A DNA stretch of 48,059 bases from Actinomycetales bacterium (GTDB lineage Bacteria > Actinomycetota > Actinomycetes > S36-B12), in assembly GCA_018970765.1 (NCBI GenBank), contig JAGWVT010000011.1, positions 1-48,059 of the forward strand. The letters are read 5' to 3'. This document shows, piece by piece, positions 1 to 8,554 of the stretch (the stretch's first letter is position 1; every line of letters starts with the position of its first letter). The translations under genes were made by a program, and so were the position numbers. The notes beneath the pieces were generated by a model. The model saw only the letters and a list, made by a program, of their open reading frames with translations, had not been told where the DNA came from and ran no database searches.

Positions 1-578
1 GCGGTCACCGGGAACCCTGTTCCTACTGGCACTCCGATGCTGCAGTCTCCGGTGGTGCGATCTTCGACTGGGGCAGTCACTACATCGACCAAATCCTTGC
101 CATGGTTCCGCAGCCCGTCAGTCATGTCAGTTGCGTAAACCACAAACGCCGCTGGCATCACGCCACCAACGCCGACCATGCGTCCGTCACGATCACCTTC
201 GCCGATGGCACTCAGGCGACCTTCGTCAATTCAGACCTCGCGGCTGCACGCCCGCCGAAGTACCGCCTCTTCGGCACCCACGGGTCGATCGTCGGGGACT
301 GGGACCCGCGCGCCGAACCCGACGTCGCGGACCTGCCCGCGATGCTCACCCTTCACGAACCAGGGAAGTCAGCGGTCACCATGACGTTGGTAGACGTACC
401 TAGCTTCCAGTTCCATGCAGAGTTGGCCGCGTACCTCACCGTGGGCAGCCCAATGCGCGTCACCACGCGACAGTCGCGCGATGTGGTGGCAGTCATGCAG
501 GCAGCTGAGGAATCCGCCTTGGCCAACGGCCAGCCAGTTGTGCCCGACCTGCTTCGCGATCGGCAGCGGGCAGGCTAG
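1..578 (+). CDS. Gfo/Idh/MocA-family oxidoreductase, C-terminal part (5' end outside window)
   Basis: The reading frame is open from base 3 to the stop at 576-578, so the start lies left of the window and about 191 residues of the C-terminal domain are visible. The first codons give a segment containing GGAIFDWGSHYIDQIL, the substrate-domain helix typical of Gfo/Idh/MocA NAD(P)-dependent sugar or polyol dehydrogenases (the G.h.D.g.H.iD pattern, with Asp and His in the catalytic area). The N-terminal Rossmann domain is missing because of the window edge, not through decay. The gene converges on iolD, with stops 10 bp apart, and is one of four genes of this family in the first 11 kb. It probably acts on an inositol or a related cyclitol or sugar, but the substrate cannot be read from the sequence. 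Confidence 0.85.
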   Translation, partial: GHREPCSYWHSDAAVSGGAIFDWGSHYIDQILAMVPQPVSHVSCVNHKRRWHHATNADHASVTITFADGTQATFVNSDLAAARPPKYRLFGTHGSIVGDWDPRAEPDVADLPAMLTLHEPGKSAVTMTLVDVPSFQFHAELAAYLTVGSPMRVTTRQSRDVVAVMQAAEESALANGQPVVPDLLRDRQRAG

Positions 579-587
579 TTTCCCCGG

Positions 588-2444
588 CTAGATTCCCCGA
601 CGCTGGGCGAGCAGGCCGGCATCCATCTGGGCCCGGGCGGCCTGGACCTCGGGTCGTTCGCTGACCTCGGGGATACCCACCTGCCAGAAGGAACCGCCAC
701 CGGTCCAGTCGCTCTCCCGAACGGTCACGATGATGACCACGGTGCGATCCGACGTACGCGTAGCCGCCACAAGATCACGGACCTCGTCGGCCGAGGTCGC
801 AGTGTGAACCTCGGCGCCCAGTGCAGCAGCATGAGCTGCGAAATCAACGCGCGCCTGGGCCGGGCCGCTTCCGTTTGCTTGCAGGCTGTCCCGCAGCATG
901 TTGTTGTAGGAGGCGCCACCTTGCCCGACCTGTAGCCGCTCGATCACTGCGTACCCGCCGTTGTCACAGACCACCAGGGTGAAGGGGTAGCCGGTGAGCA
1001 CCGCGGAATAGATGTCGCTGTTCATCATCAGGTAGGAGCCATCGCCGACGAGCGCCAGCACGCGACCGCTGCGACGTGCCATCGCAGCACCCCAGGCACC
1101 GGAGATCTCGTAGCCCATGCAGGAGTAGCCGTACTCGCAATCGAAGGTGCCCACACCCTTACTTAGCCAGTTGATGTTCAACTCGCCGGGCAGCCCACCC
1201 GCAGCGGTGAGGACGTAGTCCTGCGCATCAGCTGCCTGATGGACGGCACCGACGACCTGCGCGTAACTCAGCGGCAGGCTGCCATCCGGGGTGATGCGTT
1301 CGCTGATAAAGGCACGCAACTCCTGCTGGGCTCGGGCCGCGCGATCCGGCCAGGGTGACTGCCAGGGCCCAAGTTCTACGTCGAGAGCAGCAAGACCCTC
1401 CTTGGCATCGGCGACCACGGCCAAGGATTGGTGCTTGCGCGCATCGAAGCGTGCCGCATTCAGCGCAATGATGCGCGCACCAGGCGCAAACGCCGTCCAG
1501 GAGCCCGTGGTGAAGTCCTGCAATCGTGTGCCAACGGCCAGGATCACATCGGCTTCGCCTAGAACGGCATTGGCGGCTGCGGCACCGGTCACGCCAAGTG
1601 GCCCGGCGTAGCAAGGATGGTCAGCAACCAGCGTCGACTTACCCGCGACGGTTTCCAACACCGGAATGGCGTGGCGTTCGGCGAAACTGGCCAGGTCTGG
1701 TTCGGCGAGGGAGTAATGCACGCCACCACCTGCGATGATCACCGGGCGCTGTGCTGACTTCAACATCTCCACCGCGCTGCGCACCTGACGGGAATCAGGG
1801 CGGGTGCGACTCAGGTACCGCAATTGTGTAGCGAAGAAGTCGACCGGGTAGTCGTAGGCATCCGCGCCAACATCCTGGGGTAGGCCAATGAACGCAGGTC
1901 CTGCCTCGGCGGGATCCAACATGGTGTCGATAGCCTGCGGAAGGCTGGCAAGCACCTGAGCAGGGTGCGTGATGCGATCCCAGAACCGGACCACGGACCG
2001 GAATGCGTCGTTAACCGTCGTGGACGGGCTGCCAAAGTGCTCCACCTGCTGCAGCACTGGATCAGGCAGGCGTGAGGCGAAGGTGTCGCCGCTGATGAAC
2101 AGCACCGGCAGGCGATTAGCCATGGCAACACCGGCTGCGGTGACCATGTTTGTCGCGCCAGGACCAACGGACGAGGTGCAGAGCATGAACTGCTGGCGTC
2201 GCATGGCCTTGGCGAACGCGGTCGCAGCCAACCCCATGCCCTGCTCGTTCTGCCCACGCCAGGTGGGCAATTCGCTCTGGTGCATCTGCAAACTGTGACC
2301 AAGGCTAGTGACGTTGCCGTGGCCGAAGATCGCCATTGCCCCTGGCACGAGTGGCTGCTCGGCACCGTCGACGATGCAGCGCTGCGCAATGAGGTAGCGG
2401 ACGATGGCCTCGGCCACGGTGATCCGCACGGTCGCGTCGGTCAT
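588..2444 (-). CDS. iolD: 3D-(3,5/4)-trihydroxycyclohexane-1,2-dione hydrolase (IolD), ThDP-dependent
   Basis: 618 residues, the usual IolD length. It opens the ring of the diketo intermediate to 5-deoxy-glucuronate in cytoplasmic myo-inositol breakdown. It has the three-domain fold of thiamine-diphosphate enzymes. Glu67 in RGQNEQGMG is the cofactor-activating glutamate, the central FAD/nucleotide-like domain contains VIIAGGGVHYS, and the C-terminal GDGSYLMMNSD (about 466-476) is the GDG...N motif that binds Mg-ThDP. The ATG at 2444 has a purine-rich Shine-Dalgarno (AGGAAGAGAAGG) just upstream. It is the last gene of the leftward iol operon, 30 bp after the preceding dehydrogenase. Acetolactate synthases share the fold, but context and the N-terminal sequence favour IolD. 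Confidence 0.95.
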   Translation of the reverse strand: MTDATVRITVAEAIVRYLIAQRCIVDGAEQPLVPGAMAIFGHGNVTSLGHSLQMHQSELPTWRGQNEQGMGLAATAFAKAMRRQQFMLCTSSVGPGATNMVTAAGVAMANRLPVLFISGDTFASRLPDPVLQQVEHFGSPSTTVNDAFRSVVRFWDRITHPAQVLASLPQAIDTMLDPAEAGPAFIGLPQDVGADAYDYPVDFFATQLRYLSRTRPDSRQVRSAVEMLKSAQRPVIIAGGGVHYSLAEPDLASFAERHAIPVLETVAGKSTLVADHPCYAGPLGVTGAAAANAVLGEADVILAVGTRLQDFTTGSWTAFAPGARIIALNAARFDARKHQSLAVVADAKEGLAALDVELGPWQSPWPDRAARAQQELRAFISERITPDGSLPLSYAQVVGAVHQAADAQDYVLTAAGGLPGELNINWLSKGVGTFDCEYGYSCMGYEISGAWGAAMARRSGRVLALVGDGSYLMMNSDIYSAVLTGYPFTLVVCDNGGYAVIERLQVGQGGASYNNMLRDSLQANGSGPAQARVDFAAHAAALGAEVHTATSADEVRDLVAATRTSDRTVVIIVTVRESDWTGGGSFWQVGIPEVSERPEVQAARAQMDAGLLAQRRGI

Positions 2445-2474
2445 CCTTCTCTTCCTTTCGAACTGTTGGTTCTG

Positions 2475-3656
2475 TTACGCGCGCTTGAGATCCCGAACGC
2501 GTTCCCAGGTACGCGACTGCCAGGAGTCGATCAGTGCCTGCTGGACACTCACCACGTCCACGGCCTCGGCGAAACCCGGTGAGAACCGATCCCCCTGGGC
2601 CACGCACTCCATGAAGGCGAGATCCTCAATAGCAACGAGGTCTTCGAAGCCGATGCTGTTGGCCTGGCCGGGCACGAAGGCACCGTGGTACGGGAAGCGA
2701 TCGCCACCGAATACCGTAGTGTAGCCGTCCTCCTTACTCCCACCTGCTCGATAGAACTGCAGTTCGTTCATGCGCTCCAGATTCCAGGCCAGCGCACCCT
2801 TGGTGCCGTAGATCTCGAAGGCATTTTGGGATTCCGGGCCAACCACGGTGCGACTGACTTCGAAGGTTCCCGTCGCACCATCGGTGAAGCGGCAAAGCAT
2901 CGAGGCGAAGTCCTCGTTCTCGACAGGGCCCACCGGATCCTCCGGTCGGCCGCGTCCATAGTGACTCGCCGCACCGCTGGGAAGCGGTCGATGCGTGATG
3001 GTTGTGTGCCGCATCCCGACAACCTCGTCAATATCCCCCACGAGGAACTGCGCCATCGAAACCGAGTGACTGAGGATGTCGCTGGTGACGCCATAGCCGG
3101 CTTCGTCGATGATGAAACGCCAGGTCAGTAACCCCATTGGATCGCTGCCGTACATGGAGAGAAAGCGCCCGCGGTAGTGAGTGATGGTGCCGAGCTCCCC
3201 CGCCTTGATCATTTCTCTGGCGTGCAGCACCAACGGTGACCAGAGGTAGTTGTAGCCAACACCGGTGGGCACACCTGCTGCCTCGGCATATCGCCAGGCC
3301 TGCACGGTCTGCTCTGGCTTACCGCCGATCGGCTTCTCGCTGAAGACAGCCTTACCGGCTGCCGTGGCCGCCTCGATCATCGGCAGATGCAACATGTTCG
3401 GCGCCGTCACCCACACCGCGTCGACGTCATCGGCGGTTGCCGCCGACAGCCAGTCGTCGGTGACTCGAGAGAAGCCAAAGTCGTCCTGAGCACGCGTCCG
3501 ACGAATCGGATCAGTATCTGCGCAGACAGTCAGAATCGGCTCGAAACTGCGCTCGGGGAACAGGGAGGGTATGCGCAGGGCGGACCGAGAGTGCGCCTGG
3601 CCCATCCACCCCAATCCAAGTACGGCAATGCGCAGTGGTCGACGAACCTTTGTCAT
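2475..3656 (-). CDS. Gfo/Idh/MocA-family oxidoreductase of the iol operon
   Basis: 393 residues. The N-terminal Rossmann motif is VLGLGWMGQAH (about 13-23), followed by SEKP (EKP motif, catalytic lysine) near 107-110 and a C-terminal alpha/beta substrate domain with DEAGYGVTSDILSHSVSMA (the D...H pattern). At 393 residues it is longer than classic IolG (about 340) and has an insertion around 230-250, so it is probably a paralogue that oxidises another inositol isomer, an inosose or a derived sugar. Its ATG at 3656 overlaps the iolB stop by 4 bases (ATGA), so it is translationally coupled, and AAAGGTG lies upstream. The position between iolB and iolD firmly ties it to inositol use. The exact substrate is unknown. 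Confidence 0.85.
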   Translation of the reverse strand: MTKVRRPLRIAVLGLGWMGQAHSRSALRIPSLFPERSFEPILTVCADTDPIRRTRAQDDFGFSRVTDDWLSAATADDVDAVWVTAPNMLHLPMIEAATAAGKAVFSEKPIGGKPEQTVQAWRYAEAAGVPTGVGYNYLWSPLVLHAREMIKAGELGTITHYRGRFLSMYGSDPMGLLTWRFIIDEAGYGVTSDILSHSVSMAQFLVGDIDEVVGMRHTTITHRPLPSGAASHYGRGRPEDPVGPVENEDFASMLCRFTDGATGTFEVSRTVVGPESQNAFEIYGTKGALAWNLERMNELQFYRAGGSKEDGYTTVFGGDRFPYHGAFVPGQANSIGFEDLVAIEDLAFMECVAQGDRFSPGFAEAVDVVSVQQALIDSWQSRTWERVRDLKRA

Positions 3657-4579
3657 CGTGACACCTTTCCCTTAGCAGTCGTCATCGGACAGCGCGGATC
3701 CTGGTCCTGCGCCTCCCAGGCCTGACGAATCCAGTGGTGCGCCGGATCGTCACAGAATCCCATCGTGCGCTCAGCGCCCGGACCGGCGAGGACGTTGAGG
3801 AAATACATCGGATACTCCGGCGGGGCCACCGTTGGGCCGTGATACCCCTGCGGGACCAGCACGACATCGCCGTCCCAGATTGTCCAGGTCTGGTCGACGG
3901 ACCCGTCAACGGTGTAGATGCGGAACAGGCCCCCACCGTGGGGCGTGCCATGGTCACTGGTGCTGTTGCCCATCCGGAAGTAGTAGATCTCTTCGTTCTG
4001 ATACGGACAATCGGCTAGACCATCGTGCCGGTGCGGGGGCCAAGACGACCAGTTCCCGCCGGGGGTGAGAACCTCGCAGACATTGATGCGCTGCGCACCG
4101 GTGAACGACGTGGGCGTAGCGATGTTGTTCACCTGACGAGTGGCCTGGCCCGCGCCGCGCACTTCAACAGGCACCGCATCGGCGCGTACGACCTGCATCG
4201 GTAGGACCTGCTCGGCCACTGCCGTGCACAGCGCCACCTCACCGGGTTCCCCCGTCACCCTCACCTGCGAGCCCACCGGCAGGTAGGCCCAGTCACTCAC
4301 ACCGGCGAAGACGCCGGACCGCCCGGTGAGGTCGACGATGGTGCCATCGACCTCCAGGCGAACGTTGGGTGATGACAGACTCAACAGCACGGCTTCGGTG
4401 TCACGAAGATCGAGATGCTGCTCTGGCATCGCCGCGAGATCGAGTATCTGCATCCCGCTGTACGGCCAGCCGGCCGCCTTGGGATCGATCACCATGGGTC
4501 GGCCAGGTTGGGCAAGGCTGCCCGCGCGTCGCAACCAGTCCGTGCCGTCGGTACCTGTCGTTCCTGGACTACCGCTCAT
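3653..4579 (-). CDS. iolB: 5-deoxy-glucuronate isomerase (IolB)
   Basis: 308 residues, the normal IolB size. It converts 5-deoxy-D-glucuronate to 2-deoxy-5-keto-D-gluconate, the step between IolD and IolC. It is a bicupin. Metal-binding residues are visible in SWPPHRHDG and NEEIYYFRMG in the C-terminal half, followed by the second-half signature VLVPQGYHGPTVAPP. The ATG at 4579 is preceded by GGGAAGGG. The intercistronic gap to the upstream barrel-protein gene is 78 bp and carries the 15-bp tandem repeat described separately. The stop overlaps the next start (ATGA). Cytoplasmic. Confidence 0.95.
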   Translation of the reverse strand: MSGSPGTTGTDGTDWLRRAGSLAQPGRPMVIDPKAAGWPYSGMQILDLAAMPEQHLDLRDTEAVLLSLSSPNVRLEVDGTIVDLTGRSGVFAGVSDWAYLPVGSQVRVTGEPGEVALCTAVAEQVLPMQVVRADAVPVEVRGAGQATRQVNNIATPTSFTGAQRINVCEVLTPGGNWSSWPPHRHDGLADCPYQNEEIYYFRMGNSTSDHGTPHGGGLFRIYTVDGSVDQTWTIWDGDVVLVPQGYHGPTVAPPEYPMYFLNVLAGPGAERTMGFCDDPAHHWIRQAWEAQDQDPRCPMTTAKGKVSR

Positions 4580-4609
4580 CCGGAAACCCTTCCCATCTCA
4601 GTTCACTTC

Positions 4610-4669
4610 GGTTCAAAGCAGGTTGGTTCAAAGCAGGTCGGTTCAAAGCAGGTCGGTTCAAAGCAGGTC
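4610..4669. repeat. 15-bp direct tandem repeat, four copies
   Basis: The unit GGTTCAAAGCAGGTC (plus strand) occurs at 4610-4624 (last base T), 4625-4639, 4640-4654 and 4655-4669, with no spacer. On the minus strand it reads GACCTGCTTTGAACC. The stop codon of the upstream leftward gene (4658-4660) lies inside the first copy met by transcription; the other three copies fill most of the gap before iolB. Because 15 is a multiple of 3, every copy carries an in-frame TGA, so gain or loss of a unit leaves the upstream protein unchanged and alters only the spacing to iolB. Confidence 0.95.
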
Positions 4670-5587
4670 AGTTGAATTCGTGCCCGACGGATGCACCAGT
4701 GCCACGGCACGACGCACCGCCTCCGTCACGTCCAACTCATGCGGGTACAGCAGTGGCCGACCGGGTACTAACCCTCGAATATTTGGCGCACGAAGGGCCG
4801 CTTCCCACCGACTAAAGGTCTGCTCCCAGTTGGCCCCAGGATCACCGCCGAGCAGCAGGATCGGCAGCGTGGTCGTTGAGGCCACCTGCGCGGCATGCTC
4901 GGTCGCCGGGATCTTCAACCAGGTGTAAGCCGAGGTTGACGCCAGGCCAGAAGCGATAGCCACCACCTTCATCAGTCGATCCTCACTGGGATCAAGCACA
5001 GCTCGACCATCAGGTGCCTTGTGGTACGGCAATGGCTCCACCATCGCCAGCACACGATGGTCGGCCAGCTGGGTCGTCACGCGCGCGACCATCTCCAGAG
5101 TGCGGGCAGTCCCCGGGTCTTCATGATCGATGCGCAGCAGCGTTTTGCCACCATCGAGCCCGAATCGCACAATATGTTCCGCGTCATAGGCCGTCAGTCG
5201 ATCGTCGAGTTCCCAAGTGGCGCCAATGATTCCCCCGCGGTTCATCGTGCCGATCGCGAGCATGCCGTCCAGTCGACCCAACCAGGCCAGTTCCTCAAGC
5301 ACATCGGCGCTGGCCATCACTCCGTCGACTCCCGGCACCGCCAGTGCCAGGCAGAGGCGTTCCAGCAGTGTGAAGCGATCGGCGACCGCGAGCGGATCAG
5401 CACCTACCGCCAGCATGCCGCGAGCGGTGTGGTCCGCAGCGACAATCATCAACCGACCATCGGGGCCGGCAACCGGGCGACGTCGACGATTGATCAACGC
5501 GGCCTGCAGTTCCTCAGGTGCTCGAACTCGAGCTTCGATCAGCGCAAGGTAATCCGAACGTGCCAGGCCCCCGCGTAGTCCATCCAT
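4658..5587 (-). CDS. Cgl0158-type (beta/alpha)8-barrel protein, probable aldolase of inositol catabolism
   Basis: 309 residues from the ATG at 5587, chosen because it starts 11 bp after the iolC stop; an open frame continues back to 5653 but would overlap iolC. Segments such as RLMIVAADHTARGML, LLRIDHEDPGTA and TWLKIPATEHAAQ followed by PILLLGGDPG fit a class I-like TIM barrel, with the Lys in WLKIP a plausible Schiff-base lysine (inference). Actinobacterial iol clusters often carry this barrel protein where other bacteria have IolJ, the aldolase that splits 2-deoxy-5-keto-gluconate-6-phosphate into DHAP and malonic semialdehyde. That role is likely because no other aldolase is in the cluster, but it is not proven by sequence. 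The last residues (TDLL) are encoded by the tandem-repeat unit. Confidence 0.75.
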   Translation of the reverse strand: MDGLRGGLARSDYLALIEARVRAPEELQAALINRRRRPVAGPDGRLMIVAADHTARGMLAVGADPLAVADRFTLLERLCLALAVPGVDGVMASADVLEELAWLGRLDGMLAIGTMNRGGIIGATWELDDRLTAYDAEHIVRFGLDGGKTLLRIDHEDPGTARTLEMVARVTTQLADHRVLAMVEPLPYHKAPDGRAVLDPSEDRLMKVVAIASGLASTSAYTWLKIPATEHAAQVASTTTLPILLLGGDPGANWEQTFSRWEAALRAPNIRGLVPGRPLLYPHELDVTEAVRRAVALVHPSGTNSTDLL

Positions 5588-5597
5588 GTCCGCTACC

Positions 5598-6533
5598 TCA
5601 GCCTTCGTCTGCGAATGCCAGCAGCGCAGCCAGGTCTGGCATTGCATCGGCACAGGTCAGTCGCGCGGCCACATATGCCCCTGCGGCGTTCGCGAACGCA
5701 CCAATACGCGCGATGTCCCATCCGGCGAGCAGCCCATAGACCAGTGCACCGCCGAAGGCGTCGCCAGCACCCAGCCCGCACACCACCGAGATCGACTTCG
5801 GCGCGACGGTGATCCGCTGTGTTGCGTCGGCCAGGAGCACGCCACCGCCACCCATCTTGACGATGGCAAGTCTGATGCCGCGCGCCAGCAAGGCATCGGC
5901 TGCGCCATCCGGATCGCTGATGCCCAAGGCCATCTCGCATTCGGCACGATTGCCCACCACCACATTCACCTGCTCCAAGGCGCGTTGCGCGGCGGTACGC
6001 GCAGTAGTGATGTCGGGCCAGAAGCTCGGCCGGTAGTCCAGGTCCAGGATGGTGTGCTCGGCCCGCGCTCGTTGCTGCAACCAAGCGAAGCTGGCCTCGG
6101 CGGTGCTTCCAGTGGCTAGCGCGCAAGCACTCATCCAGAACGCTCGGCACTGGCTGACCTGGGCCTTCGGGAGGTCATCGACGGTGAGCGTGGTGTCGGG
6201 GGCCGCCAGTCCCCGGTGGAAGACGATGACCGGATCCTCTGGCGGATCGAGTGCCGCGAGTACGACTGGCGTCAGGCCGTTGTGCTGCGTTCCCACGAAC
6301 TGCGCGTCAACGCCAAACTCGGCTAGGCGCCTTCGCACATAGTCACCGAGTGGATCGCCCCCAACCTTCGTAACCACCGCAGAGCGCAGACCCAGCCGCG
6401 CGCCCGCAACGGCAACGTTGGTGGGGCTGCCACCAATTGACTTGTCGAAGGTTTGCGGTTGCTGGAACGAGGCACCGATCTGCTGCGCGTACAGGTCGAC
6501 ACTGACTCGACCAACGGTGATGAGGTCGAGCAT
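5598..6533 (-). CDS. iolC: 5-dehydro-2-deoxygluconokinase (IolC), PfkB family
   Basis: 311 residues. It phosphorylates 2-deoxy-5-keto-D-gluconate at C6 with ATP, after IolB and before the aldolase. PfkB signatures are clear: the N-terminal GGSPTNVAVAGARLG (34-48) and the C-terminal GLGAGDAFGGALVYG, with the catalytic base Asp258 in GAGD (255-258). The ATG at 6533 is only 3 bp past the stop of the upstream iolE-like gene and has no good Shine-Dalgarno, so translational coupling is likely. Other ribokinase-family sugar kinases share these motifs; the operon context decides for IolC. Confidence 0.93.
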   Translation of the reverse strand: MLDLITVGRVSVDLYAQQIGASFQQPQTFDKSIGGSPTNVAVAGARLGLRSAVVTKVGGDPLGDYVRRRLAEFGVDAQFVGTQHNGLTPVVLAALDPPEDPVIVFHRGLAAPDTTLTVDDLPKAQVSQCRAFWMSACALATGSTAEASFAWLQQRARAEHTILDLDYRPSFWPDITTARTAAQRALEQVNVVVGNRAECEMALGISDPDGAADALLARGIRLAIVKMGGGGVLLADATQRITVAPKSISVVCGLGAGDAFGGALVYGLLAGWDIARIGAFANAAGAYVAARLTCADAMPDLAALLAFADEG

Positions 6534-6536
6534 CGA

Positions 6537-7451
6537 TCAGTTGCCGGCTGACGTTGCGAGCGACGGGTCGACCACATCGCGCAGGTAGTCCAGCGAACGC
6601 TGGACATCGCGCACTGGACCTTGACCCTCCGGTGGCAGGCCCTGCGTCAGCGCGGTGTCCTGCTCGATGACGTACCAGCCCTGATATCCAGATGACTCCA
6701 GCACCTGCACAACCTCGGCAATCGGCACGTCCCCTTCACCCAAGGGCGTGAACAGGCCCTGTTGCACACCCGCCATGATCGATATCTCTCGGTTGAGTAC
6801 CGCTGCGGCCTTGGACATGTCGACGTCTTTCAGATGGACGTGCCCGACGCGGTCTGCGGCTTGCTTCGCGAACTCCACCGGATCCACGCCACCAATCGCC
6901 ATGTGACCGGTGTCCAAGCACCAGTGCACGTCGCAGTCCTGCAGGATCCGTTCCACATCGTCCCGCGTTTCAACCATGGTCTGCAGGTGCGGATGCACAA
7001 CTTGCTCGAGTCCATGTTCCGCACAGATCTCGTCGACCACGCCAAGCATCTCAATGAGGTGCCGCTGCTGGGTGCTGTCTAGTGGCCGCGGCACGCTCCA
7101 GGCGTCGTCCATGACCAGGGCAGAGATGAACTTCGTTGCCCCGCAGTCCTCGAACAGTTTGGCGGTGCGCTTGGCGTAGGCGATGGCCGCTTCGCGCTCG
7201 GAACGCTCATGCAGTACCAGCGGGGTAAAGCCACCCAGCAATGCCATGTCGAAGGCCCCAAGTTCGGCTCGCAGGTCACTTGGCTGCGTTGGCAGGAAGC
7301 CAGGCGCTCCGAGTTCGGTGGCCGGCAGCCCGAGTTCAGACATCTCATGGAGCACCCGGGGGGTGGGCAGCATGGCGCCCCAGCCGGGCACCTCGCAGAT
7401 TCCCCAGGAAATCGGGGCGGAGGCAATACGCGACAGGAAAGGCTTTGACAT
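6537..7451 (-). CDS. iolE: IolE-like inosose dehydratase / sugar-phosphate isomerase-epimerase TIM barrel
   Basis: 304 residues from the ATG at 7451, chosen over an upstream in-frame start because GAGGAG sits 6-11 bases before it. It is an AP-endonuclease-2-type TIM barrel: SAPISWGICEVPGWG near the N terminus, VVHPHLQTMVE, WCLDTGHMAIGG and VGHVHLKDVD, which hold the His/Glu/Asp metal ligands of the fold. These patterns fit IolE, which dehydrates 2-keto-myo-inositol to the diketo substrate of IolD. It is the first gene of the leftward operon and supplies the step otherwise absent here. IolI or IolH isomerases are related alternatives. A LacI-type palindrome lies just upstream. Confidence 0.75.
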   Translation of the reverse strand: MSKPFLSRIASAPISWGICEVPGWGAMLPTPRVLHEMSELGLPATELGAPGFLPTQPSDLRAELGAFDMALLGGFTPLVLHERSEREAAIAYAKRTAKLFEDCGATKFISALVMDDAWSVPRPLDSTQQRHLIEMLGVVDEICAEHGLEQVVHPHLQTMVETRDDVERILQDCDVHWCLDTGHMAIGGVDPVEFAKQAADRVGHVHLKDVDMSKAAAVLNREISIMAGVQQGLFTPLGEGDVPIAEVVQVLESSGYQGWYVIEQDTALTQGLPPEGQGPVRDVQRSLDYLRDVVDPSLATSAGN

Positions 7452-7468
7452 CGATAGATCTCCTCGAA

Positions 7469-7482
7469 TTGGAGCGTTCCAA
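7469..7482. promoter_or_regulatory. Candidate LacI-family operator between the divergent iol operons
   Basis: TTGGAGCGTTCCAA is a 14-bp palindrome with 12 of 14 bases symmetric and a central CG, the layout typical of LacI/GalR operators. It sits 18 bases before the iolE-like start and 56 bases before the start of the rightward dehydrogenase, so one bound dimer could control both operons. A weaker dyad (TTCCCTGGAA) follows at 7495-7504. The likely binder is the LacI protein encoded at 10778..11788. This is inferred from position and symmetry only. Confidence 0.55.
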
Positions 7483-7537
7483 CACAGGCTATCGTTCCCT
7501 GGAAAGTCGGCGCAAGGAATCACCTGAGGAGGCAGTC

Positions 7538-8554
7538 ATGGCCGGCAACCCGCTGCGCGTCCTGGTTATCGGCGCCGGCCGGATGGGTGCCATTCGAGTC
7601 GAGGACTTAAGTGGCCTCGTTGACCAGGTGTTCGTGACGAACCGAACTCCGGATGTGGCCGCAGGTCTCGCCGAGCAATTCGGTGCACAAACGGTTGGCT
7701 GGTCCGAGTTGGGGCAGGTCGATGTCGATGCCTACGTGCTCACCACGGCCAGCGCCCTGCATGCAGACCTGCTCAGCTCGTTGATCCCGCGTGGGCTGCC
7801 GATCCTGTGCGAGAAGCCTCTGGCCCTGACCATGGCCGACACCGATCGTCTGATCGCCTTGATCGATGCGCACCGGACGATGGTGCAGGTTGGCTTCCAA
7901 CGTCGCTTCGATCCGGAGATTGCCGAGGCGCAGCGTCGCATCCGGGCCGGTGAACTCGGCACGCTTTACGCCGTTCACGCGTTTTCCCACGACCACCAGC
8001 CCTCCAGCCCGGAGTTCATGTCCCAGGCCGGCGACATCTTTGCCGACCTGCTCGTTCATGACTTCGATCTCATCGCCTGGCTCATCGACAGTCAGTTCGA
8101 GCAAGTGTTCGCGAGTTTGGCGGTGCGTGAACATCATCAATACGGCGATCGTGTCGATGGTGTCCGCGATGGCGACGTCGCGCTTGTACACGCAACCATG
8201 GCCAACGGTGTTCAGGTGGCAATTTCCGGTACCCGACATGATCCGGTGGGCCACGACGTACACATGGAGATCTTCGGCTCCATGGACAGCATCACCATTG
8301 GGTTCAACCAGCGAACACCGCTTCATCCGGTTTTTGGGGAACTGCCCATGGCCCTGGACCCGTACGTCGGCTTCGTCGACAGATTCCGCGCGGCCTTCGC
8401 CGCCGAGACCACGGCCTTTGTCAACGCGGTGCGCACGAATGCGCCCAGCCTGTGCTCGGCCATCGATGCCCGTCGTGCTTTCCAAGTCGCCCAGAGTTGC
8501 TCAGCATCGGTAGCCACCGGGCAACCGATAAGAATGGACGGAGGTTCGCCATGA
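7538..8554 (+). CDS. Inositol 2-dehydrogenase-like Gfo/Idh/MocA oxidoreductase
   Basis: 338 residues from the ATG at 7538. An open frame runs back to 7241 across the divergent promoter, but GAGGAGG lies 6 bases before this ATG. It has the N-terminal NAD-binding GAGRMGAIR, CEKPLAL (EKP motif), GFQRRFDPE and LLVHDFDLIAW, with His-Asp of the catalytic site, as in myo-inositol 2-dehydrogenases. It is the first gene of the rightward operon and overlaps the dioxygenase-like gene by four bases (ATGA). A second, very similar enzyme is encoded two genes downstream, so the two probably differ in inositol isomer or in derivative used. Confidence 0.85.
   Translation: MAGNPLRVLVIGAGRMGAIRVEDLSGLVDQVFVTNRTPDVAAGLAEQFGAQTVGWSELGQVDVDAYVLTTASALHADLLSSLIPRGLPILCEKPLALTMADTDRLIALIDAHRTMVQVGFQRRFDPEIAEAQRRIRAGELGTLYAVHAFSHDHQPSSPEFMSQAGDIFADLLVHDFDLIAWLIDSQFEQVFASLAVREHHQYGDRVDGVRDGDVALVHATMANGVQVAISGTRHDPVGHDVHMEIFGSMDSITIGFNQRTPLHPVFGELPMALDPYVGFVDRFRAAFAAETTAFVNAVRTNAPSLCSAIDARRAFQVAQSCSASVATGQPIRMDGGSP

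Noticed and set aside
4610-4669. Tandem repeat considered as a CRISPR remnant
   Set aside because: Units are contiguous with no spacers, too short, and no cas genes are present; the same holds for the 9-bp repeat at 22131.
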